Assembly (NCBI RefSeq): GCF_041146395.1
Contig: NC_090990.1
Coordinates: 43,410,001-43,474,000, forward strand
DNA from: Eulemur rufifrons
Taxonomy: Eukaryota > Chordata > Mammalia > Primates > Lemuridae
Length of the DNA stretch: 64,000 nt
Reading direction: 5' to 3'
Shown: one piece after another, positions 57,770-64,000 of the stretch
Layout of the letters: each line of letters begins with the position of its first letter
Numbering within the stretch: position 1 is the first letter of the stretch
Program-made: the position numbers and the translations under genes
The notes under the pieces: model-generated
Databases searched by the model: none
The model's input: the letters and a program-made list of their open reading frames with translations, nothing else
What the model was told of the DNA's origin: nothing

Positions 57770-58500
57770 CCTCCCCCCCCCCGAAGTTAAATAAATAAAT
57801 CATGTACTTCTTAAACAGTTGTCCCTTCTATGTAAGAAAGATTAAAAACAAAGGAACACCTCCCCTGAAGTTGTTAAGATGCCTGCCCTGTCCAAATGGA
57901 GTGTCCAACTGGACCCAGCAAGAGCACGCTGTTGGGGTGACAGCAAGCACGCCTGCTAAACAAACATCCCTCCTGCTCCCCACCCCGCACCAGCAACTGG
58001 AGTCTCCAGTCAAGAAAGAAACGAGAAACACAGTGAATGGCTTTCTGCAGTGCAACGTTTATTTTGTAAGTCATTGTCTGGTTATGTCAGAGCCGAGTTC
58101 CTGGCAAGTCTATCTGGAACAAGTATTGGGCAGTGTGAGATTTTCCTTCAGATTTTTTCCAAGCCAGAGGATAAGACAGGTCTTGCCTCATGTGGGCTCT
58201 GCTCTCTCCCTCTTGATACTAGTATCTCCCTCTCTGTTCTTCCTCCCCTTTCTGTGTCTTTTTCTCTTCTCATCCCCCTCCCTCCCCTCCTGTCCTCTGT
58301 CTCTCCTCCACCCTTCCTGCTGTCTGGCTGTGTTTGAAGTCTTAAGCATCTCTGTCTCCCTGGATATCTCTTATCACTGCCCCCCATCCCCTCCTCTTCC
58401 TCTGTTTCTTCGCTCCTTTCTTCTCCTCTGCCCCCCCCCGCCCCCGCCATATCCCTTCCCACTATGTAAAAAAGATTCACTTTTACAAAAGGAGCAAGGC
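57770..58500. other. Unrecognised DNA with a CT-rich tract
   Basis: A C10 run lies at about 57773-57782. A pyrimidine-rich stretch runs about 58190-58450. The 235-codon frame across the region is Pro/Leu/Ser-rich only because of this composition. Confidence 0.6.
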
Positions 58501-58504
58501 CTTT

Positions 58505-58835
58505 GCTAGCACAAGAGTCTGACCAACAAATGTGGTCACTGTAAGGAGACTAGCTGCATCCAGCGACAAGAAAAAAAATCTTGTCAAAGAGAAAGTGCTG
58601 AATGGTGGCCCTTCATTTTAAGGGAGGGGGGTGGAGCCTATGGCTGTTAATTGTCCCTGGACACCAGTATCACTAGGCAGCCTTCCAGCCCGGAAACTCC
58701 TATTTGCTAATAAGCCCCAGCCAGCCCCATCCCTTTCCACTGGGAGTGAGGGGGCACTGCCACTGTCACACTGCGCTGCTCAGCTACTCCTCCCGCTCAG
58801 CTCAGAAAGGAAGAAAAGCCATAAAATTCAGAACC
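58505..58835. other. Unrecognised DNA
   Basis: No repeat or exon recognised. Confidence 0.4.
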
Positions 58836-58839
58836 CGCT

Positions 58840-58935
58840 AATGTCAGCACTGCAGGGGATTTCAGAGACCTCCCAGTCCAACCCCAGTCAGGTCACTGGT
58901 GGAGAGACTGGGGTCCCAGGTCGCTAAGTGCCAGG
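58840..58935 (-). repeat. MIR-like SINE fragment
   Basis: 'gagacctcccagtccaaccc' and 'gtggagagactggggtccca' resemble a MIR subfamily ('catctagtccaaccc...gaggaaactgaggccc'). Confidence 0.45.
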
Positions 58936-58939
58936 AAGA

Positions 58940-59650
58940 TCCGTTATCAGAAAACCTAGACCCAGGACCTGTTGCAAAAATTTCTCTGCCCTGGGAACAC
59001 CTCTAGGTTTTTGCTTTCTGAAGAGAAATCTACTCTCTAGGGTCCGGAGGTATAAACACATAGAAGCAGCTTAAAATAGAGACCGAAAGGCTTAAAATGC
59101 ACATGGTGCACGTTTGAGATCCACCGCATGTTGCCCGCAAGAAGGATCTGAGCAGGGACGCGTGTTGAAGATGGGGCTGCAGTGGTGGAGGGCTCGAGGC
59201 TCTGAAGACCTTTTTAATATGGCTGTATTGTAATACTGCAGTGCCAAACCCCGCCAGTCATTCCGAAAAGAAAAGGAAGCTCCACTCCGCAGCAGAACTT
59301 CCCAGCACTAGAAACGGATTGCATTCCCTTTGCACCCATTTAGTAACCGCTTTATTTAACACGATCAGGGAAAAATGTGCGTCCTCGGAAGGCACAGTAC
59401 AGGAACCTCGGTCTGTAAGGACACGATTCCTCAGACATGAAACTGAAACGCATTCCTCCAAACCCAGCCTCTCTAAGCAGCAGCAAAATCCCTGTGAGGC
59501 GACTTACAGGAGAGAGCCCCTCCGAGACCAGGGGAGGAGGCCCGGCAAGCAAAGGGACACACCTTTCTGAGCCGTTCAAAACATGCTGCCTGCAAAGTCC
59601 ACCCAGACTGCGCTGCTAAGGGTTAATTTTCTCCACAAAAATTGATATAC
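58940..59650. other. Unrecognised DNA, CpGs rising to the right
   Basis: No repeat recognised. CpGs become more common (gggacgcgtgttgaagatgg, tgtgaggcgacttacaggag), as in an island shore. Short frames on both strands are not convincing. Confidence 0.4.
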
Positions 59651-59654
59651 ACAC

Positions 59655-59706
59655 GCAAGCACACACACACACCCCTACTGCATTCCCACAACCACCACCA
59701 CCACAC
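59655..59706. repeat. CA / ACC simple repeat
   Basis: 'caagcacacacacacacccc' and 'caaccaccaccaccacacat'. Confidence 0.85.
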
Positions 59707-59960
59707 ATTTGAATCTTTTTAATCTTAAATTCCCAGAAATTCCCTGATCAGCCCTATCTTTCTGGAACAGCCACTCCACCTGGGCTGGATTCCCACCTCA
59801 TCACCAGCAAAAGCCCAGAGAGCTGGGCATAATTATTTTCCTACAAGGTTATGCCTAATTGGCCACTAACCTAATTGATTAATCATCTCATTTTTCAAGG
59901 CAGCATCAAACAGCCAAGCTGAAGGGGCAGAGAGAAAATATGAGTCCGGATGGCGCGAGA
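59707..59960. promoter_or_regulatory. Candidate regulatory segment beside the CpG island
   Basis: A repeat-free AT-rich segment holds clustered homeodomain-type cores: 'ggcataattattttcctaca' (59826), 'gcctaattggccactaacct' and 'aacctaattgattaatcatc' (59867). It lies directly next to the CpG island. A conserved enhancer or promoter-proximal role is inferred from motif clustering and position, not shown. Confidence 0.35.
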
Positions 59961-60503
59961 GATAAAATTACAGATTGAGGGAGAGAACCCTGGCGAGCTT
60001 GCCTGCTTTCTGGATACAGAAGTTGGCAGAAAAGAAAAAAGAAAAAAAAAAAAAAGCGCGGAATGAGCAGGGAAATGCGCAAGATCTCAGAACGACTGAG
60101 CCTGGACGCTGTCCAGGCAGCCCAAGTCCAGTTGCTGATACCGATGAAGTTGTTTTCCCCGGGCCGGGAAGGGTTAAATGGCTGCGTGTCAACTCGGCCT
60201 AGGCTCTCGGGTGGCTGGGAGCAAAAGCCACTCGTCCCCGTCTCGGGCGAGTCCGTGCGGGTGTCTCCGGGGGTCGCCCTGGAGCTCCGGCCACAACTTG
60301 CGCGGCTGTGCGCGGTGGCCCTCGCCTGAGCCTTTGCGCGCCACCCAAAACTTTGCGCACACCGCAGCCGCCGCCTGCCCGCTCCTCGCGGCGAGATGCG
60401 CGCCGCCAAGTGCCGCGAGCAACCTTCCGCAGCCGCCGCTGCCCGGCTTCGTGCTCCAGACTTTCCCCCGCGGCCTCCAATTCCCACCCAGGGGGCTCCC
60501 TCG

Positions 60504-60596
60504 GGGCTGCGGGAGCGCGGCGCCTGGCCCTCGGTGGGCAGTGTGGGCGCGGCGTTGCAGGCCACCACCCTGCCGGGCAGCACCCATGGGACGGAT
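60504..60596 (-). repeat. Inverted duplication, inner (CpG-rich) arm
   Basis: Read on the minus strand from 60596 it is atccgtcccatgggtgctgc, then ccggcagggtggtggcctgc, then aacgccgcgcccacactgcc. It aligns with 61384-61477 on the plus strand over about 93 bp, at roughly 75-80% identity by eye. The two copies are about 790 bp apart in opposite orientation. No known repeat family is recognised. Confidence 0.85.
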
Positions 60597-60659
60597 GGGC
60601 CCCCGCGCCTAGCCCGAGCCTCCCACGCCGCGGCGGGCGGGCGCAATACCTTCTCCTAC

Positions 60660-60946
60660 CTTCCAGCCGCTGAGGACCACACTCTCCGCTCAGCCCTCTC
60701 GACTCATCGTCTGGCTGCAGGAGAGGGCGAGCGGGCTCCGCTTTTGTTCCCTGGGGCTGGCAGGTCCCCGTGGGGCCAGGGCGCGCGGGAGATGCCGTGG
60801 AGCTGGGTATCCCGGAGAGGGAATGCTCACTCCCAGCGACTCCGCTGGCAGCGGTAGTGGAGGCGGCAGCGGCAGTAGCGGTAACAGCAGCAGCAGCAGT
60901 AGAGATAGTGCCGGCTCTCTGCAGGCCACATCTTTCATACCTTATA
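60660..60946 (-). promoter_or_regulatory. Putative promoter and first exon, minus strand
   Basis: Minus-strand reading: a TATAAG box at 60946-60941, then a GC-rich leader-like segment starting near 60915, and a splice donor ctggaag|gtaggagaaggta with the exon ending at 60660 (alternative donor at 60650). The box-to-start distance of about 30 bp and an exon of about 255 bp are ordinary. An ATG at 60938 lies between the TATA-like box and the inferred start. The 82-codon frame from it, with a Leu-rich N terminus encoded by CTG repeats, is probably not used. A further ATG (60707 region, atgagtcgagagggctga) closes at once. So this exon would be 5' UTR of a gene running leftwards. The gene is not identified and no second exon was found. 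Confidence 0.45.
60851..60899. repeat. CAG/GGC trinucleotide-type repeat
   Basis: 'gcggtagtggaggcggcagc' followed by 'ggcagtagcggtaacagcag' and (CAG)5 at 60885-60899. Imperfect, within the putative first exon. Confidence 0.85.
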
Positions 60947-60964
60947 CATCACTACCGCATTCCC

Positions 60965-61380
60965 CCGAATAGGGGAGCCCTTCAGCACTTCGCCACCTAG
61001 TGCAGAATGTGGGCGCTCACAGCAGCGGCACGACCTAGCCAGAACTGGAGCTCTGAGGGGAGAAGGACCTCAGCACCCACTCGCAGGCTCCCTCCCCGCC
61101 ACAGTCACAGCGAGGCCTGCAACTCGCAGCCATTCTGCCGTCCTCACCTTCTGCAGTTCTCAGTGTCTGCCACCCTGGGAGGGTTGGACTTCAGGTCAAG
61201 CAATAGTGACTTATTAGGGGGAGCCTCTCCGACCTGCCTCTGGGGTCTTGGCCTGCACGAGCTTTTGCAACAGCCTCCTCCTCCGTGGAGTCTTCACACA
61301 CGCAAGATTTTGCAGCAGCAGATACGCACTCTCTTGCATGTACATAAAGCCCAGAGACACATTTCTGCACACCCCACAGT
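60965..61380. other. Island shore, unrecognised
   Basis: GC-moderate DNA with fading CpGs and a 175-codon plus-strand frame (61007-61534) of unremarkable composition. No repeat, domain or good splice pair is recognised. Confidence 0.4.
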
Positions 61381-61383
61381 CAA

Positions 61384-61477
61384 ATCCGTCCTGTGGGCAC
61401 TGCCCAGCAAGGTGGTGGCCTGCGACTCAGCGCCCACACTGCCCACCCCAGGCCGGACACTGTGCTCTGCAGCCCTG
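61384..61477 (+). repeat. Inverted duplication, outer (CpG-decayed) arm
   Basis: It reads atccgtcctgtgggcactgc, ccagcaaggtggtggcctgc, gactcagcgcccacactgcc. Many differences from the inner arm are CpG to TpG or CpA changes (for example cccgg/cccag), as expected for a methylated copy outside the island. A MIR begins at about 61490. Confidence 0.85.
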
Positions 61478-61489
61478 GAGCACGCAGAC

Positions 61490-61660
61490 CAGGGTTCCAG
61501 CTGCAGCTGTGTAACCTTAGGAATCACCAAATGATTGAGCCTCCATTCCTCATCTACAAAATGGGAATCAGGTGGACCTCATAGAATTATGAGAATCACG
61601 TGAGATAAGCAGAGAGCTTGACACTTAATAACTAATAGCAAGTGATAGGGCTTTTCTTCC
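61490..61660 (+). repeat. MIR SINE
   Basis: 'cagctgtgtaaccttaggaa', 'gagcctccattcctcatcta' and 'aatgggaatcaggtggacct' follow sense MIR. Confidence 0.8.
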
Positions 61661-61704
61661 TTCATCCAACGCAGGCCTGCCCTTCCTGGGATAATTATAG
61701 GGCA

Positions 61705-62330
61705 GTAACAATTTACTCATTAAACAAATATTTTTTGTGTGCTTGCTATGTGCCAACCTCTATTTTATGGAGTGAGGTAGAACTTTCAAAGAGACACACA
61801 AGTGATCTTTATTCTCTTGGAACTTGCTCTCTAGTAAAAACATGCAGAAAATAAATAAGTAAATCAGCAAGAAATGTTGGATACTAATAATCGCTATTGA
61901 CCAAAATTTAAATGACGGGGATAGGACCTCAGTCTGGGCAGTTGGCAAAGGGCCCTTTGAAGATATGACAATTAACCCCAGACCTGTATGAGGAGGCAGT
62001 TATTGGAGGTAGAGGGGGCAGCAAGTGCAAGGGCCCTGAGGCAGGAATGAGTTGAATGTGTTTGAGAAGCAAAAGGAAGTAAGTGTGGCTGGAATGTAGG
62101 GTGAACTAGTGATACAAGAAAAGATGGGGATGTCTGAGAGGGAGGCAGGTCTTATGAGGGAAGGTCAGTAAGGAAATTAGACTTGATTCTAACTTTGGAG
62201 TTTTAGAGTTAAGTAGGGATGTGACTGTTAGAGGATTGGAATGATTTTCATTCACAAAAGCTCACTGCAGCTGCTGTGCAGAGAATGGACTGGAGAGGGC
62301 ATGACTGGAAACAGAGGAACCAATCAGAGG
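61705..62330 (-). repeat. L2 LINE
   Basis: 'actcattaaacaaatatttt', 'tgcttgctatgtgccaacct', 'ggcagcaagtgcaagggccc' and 'agggatgtgactgttagagg' follow antisense L2 over about 600 bp. Confidence 0.85.
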
Positions 62331-62334
62331 CTCC

Positions 62335-62980
62335 CACGGTACTGAATAAAGGTCCCTTTCCTGTCCCTGGTCTCCACAATCACGGCCATATGTATTCTCA
62401 CAAAATTATTGTGAGGATGAAATGAGACAAGGAAGATACCTAAGGTGCTAAATGACTGTTAATTCCATGTTCACCATCCCCCACTGCCAGGTCCTCTAGG
62501 AGCCTCTGGAGTGCTCCTATAGCCCCTCTGCCTTGTCCAGAGCTGGGCAGAAGTAACCCATTGAGTCCAGGAAGAGCGTCTCTCAGCATCTGAGAATGTT
62601 TGCATTTGTAATGCTGGCCCCTGAACCCATCTGTCATCTTCTCAAGCAGGAAACAGATTTTCATTTTGTTTAGGTCCTTTTGATTTTTTCCCTGTCTGCC
62701 ACCCTCATCTAGTTTAAAGTGTGCAGGACATCGTCATATGAAACACTCAAGGTATAAAAATAGAAAGGAAAACAGGGCTGGGAGTGCGGGGGACACGTAG
62801 AGCCAGAAACGGCAGGAAAGGAAAACAGACCGTCCTTTCTCTCTTAGCAACAGGAGGAAAGGTTCTCAGCTGAGACACATGCTAATCCCCTTACATCTGG
62901 GTAGTGTAACGGATTCCAGGGCCCTTCAGGATCCTTCCCCCATCAATACCACAGCAACCAAATGAGGTGAAACCCACATG
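62335..62980. other. Mostly unrecognised DNA
   Basis: 'attattgtgaggatgaaatg' (62405) suggests a short MIR piece. Otherwise nothing is recognised. Confidence 0.4.
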
Positions 62981-62984
62981 ATTA

Positions 62985-63100
62985 AACACTGTCCTCCTTT
63001 GGCAGATGAGGATGCTGAGCCCCAGATAGGTGAAGTAGCAGAGCTGAAACCTGGACTCAGGTGCTCTTGACTGTCTCCGTTTCCATGCCCAAATGTTTCC
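62985..63100 (-). repeat. MIR SINE
   Basis: 'tggcagatgaggatgctgag' and 'gctgaaacctggactcaggt' are antisense MIR. Confidence 0.75.
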
Positions 63101-63104
63101 AACA

Positions 63105-63410
63105 GCCCCAACCCTAATGGTGTTCTAACTCTGGGAACTCTGGAGCATTTATCCAAGTGAGACCCAGAACTGTGGATCTCTGACGCAATCAACTCAGTTC
63201 CTTGCACCCAACTCAATGTACGGCAGTCCTCTCCACCTGTTGTCAAGCCAGTTTTTCCAAGTCCAAAACTGGTACGCTGAAGTCCACATAGGGATCTCAA
63301 ATGTTAAGTGGTCATAGGAACTGACTTATATCTCACGACTGCTGGGTTGGAAATCGGGGAAAGAACGGAGGTTAATGGATGTGTCTATGGAATGATGCGT
63401 GGGAATCAGA
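63105..63410. other. Unrecognised DNA
   Basis: The minus-strand frame at 62926-63300 overlaps a MIR and shows no domain. Confidence 0.4.
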
Positions 63411-63414
63411 GAGA

Positions 63415-63610
63415 AGGTGAGACCTGACTTCAAATCTCTGCTCTTTTATTGTGTGTCCTTGAACAAGCTATGAACCTTTCTAAGTTTTAATTGCTGCATC
63501 TAAAAAATAGGGTCAGTATCTGTCCCCAGGAGTTGTCATGAGGACTAAAGGAAATACTATAAGGGCACACTCAATATATATAGTGCACCTTAAATATTAG
63601 TATACTTTTT
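63415..63610 (+). repeat. MIR SINE
   Basis: 'gacttcaaatctctgctctt', 'tgtccttgaacaagctatga' and 'ggagttgtcatgaggactaa' follow sense MIR. Confidence 0.8.
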
Positions 63611-63869
63611 TCTCCCTTTCCATCCCCACCACCACTAGTGGCTGGTTAATAACTGACTCTCCAGGGGAAAAACAAAGCCCTGATTCATGGCATTTGCCAA
63701 TTTCCTTGATCTAGATATTCTCACCATGGCTGATTTCAAATTACCAACATGATGTCACTGAATGTGGAATTGAGAAGTGGTGTGCACGGTTAGCTCTTGT
63801 GAGCCTACACTAGCTGGACCCAGTGCACCACTGCCCACCATTCGTAAAAATCAGCCCCAAACAGGTGGG

Positions 63870-64000
63870 CTGCACTTTATAGCTTAGAGAGTCTTTTATT
63901 CTAGATCATCTCCTGTGATAGTCACAAGAATCTTTGAAGAAAAATATCACCCCTAGTCCCCCATCTGATAGATGGGGAAACTGAGACTCAGAGGGATTGA
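63870..64000 (-). repeat. MIR SINE, cut by the window end
   Basis: 'tgatagatggggaaactgag' with 'actcagagggattga' is the antisense MIR core; the rest lies beyond the window. Confidence 0.8.

Larger units (their letters stand above)
60050..60950. promoter_or_regulatory. CpG island
   Basis: From about 60050 the sequence becomes strongly GC-rich with dense CpGs, for example ctcctcgcggcgagatgcgc (60382), ctgcgggagcgcggcgcctg (60507) and cacgccgcggcgggcgggcg (60624). This contrasts sharply with the CpG-poor rest of the window. An island of about 0.9 kb normally marks a germline-unmethylated promoter. It contains E2F-like ttgcgcgcc and tttgcgcac (60333-60360). Long frames on both strands across it follow from the GC content. 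Confidence 0.9.

Noticed and set aside
57802..58509. 235-codon plus-strand open frame
   Set aside because: The second half is Ser/Leu/Pro/Phe translation of a CT-rich tract; no domain or start context of note.
59906..60646. 246-codon minus-strand open frame across the CpG island
   Set aside because: GC-rich sequence lacks stop codons by composition; long frames overlap on both strands, and protein composition (Arg/Ala/Gly/Ser) is that of random GC-rich DNA. It also lies beyond the better splice donor.
60690..60938. 82-codon frame starting with a Leu-rich, signal-peptide-like stretch
   Set aside because: The hydrophobic run comes from CTG repeats, and the ATG lies upstream of the start inferred from the TATA-like box, so it would not be in the transcript.
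60504..61477. Protein-level similarity between frames of the two inverted arms (for example VVACNAAPTLPT and VVACDSAPTLPT)
   Set aside because: In this frame most base differences fall at first and second codon positions, so it is not selection on a protein; the DNA similarity alone explains it.
1..64000. CRISPR arrays, bacterial operons, ribosome binding sites, tRNA or rRNA genes
   Set aside because: The window is mammalian; no spaced direct repeats of that kind were seen. tRNA-like B boxes found (for example 55760) belong to MIR elements.

Overview
This is a window of mammalian, almost certainly primate, nuclear DNA. The best match is a strepsirrhine (lemur/galago-type) primate. The evidence is: (i) a nearly complete old Alu dimer and a partial Alu copy; (ii) two copies (1334-1495 antisense, 56701-56965 sense) of an L1 3' end that finishes with a 'gtacccccataatat' block before the A tail, which I recall from lemur and galago L1s and not from human L1; (iii) very many MIR and L2 elements, MLT1/MST (MaLR) LTRs, and hAT and Tigger DNA transposon fossils. 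The genus cannot be decided by eye.

No complete protein-coding gene was recognised. The open frames are short or explained by repeats, base composition or a CpG island. Layout: 0-3.6 kb is an old L1 in antisense, broken by a Tigger DNA transposon and a young L1 tail. 3.6-59 kb is ordinary intergenic or long-intron DNA packed with ancient MIR and L2 copies, some nested in one another. Two small-RNA retropseudogenes lie in it: a Y1 RNA copy (minus strand, about 10.6-10.7 kb) and a Y4 RNA copy (plus strand, about 20.0-20.1 kb), both with A-tails and target-site duplications. At 16.6-17.4 kb, pieces of non-repetitive coding-like sequence lie on the minus strand in shifting frames, probably a decayed pseudogene of unknown parentage. 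At 56.4-57.7 kb an L2 is split by a young L1 tail followed by a roughly 450 bp TG-rich tract.

The one strong regulatory landmark is a CpG island at about 60.05-60.95 kb. On its minus strand a TATA-like box, a GC-rich leader-type segment and a good splice donor are spaced like a promoter and first exon. If that is right, most of the window is the first intron (or intergenic DNA) of a gene running leftwards; no downstream exon was recognised. The AT-rich segment just left of the island (59.7-59.96 kb) carries clustered TAAT-type motifs. A ~93 bp segment of the island is repeated in inverted orientation about 0.8 kb away, with decayed CpGs in the outer copy; this is the most unusual structure in the window. 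Repeat family names are from memory of consensus sequences, with boundaries good to about 10-40 bp unless exact bases are given.
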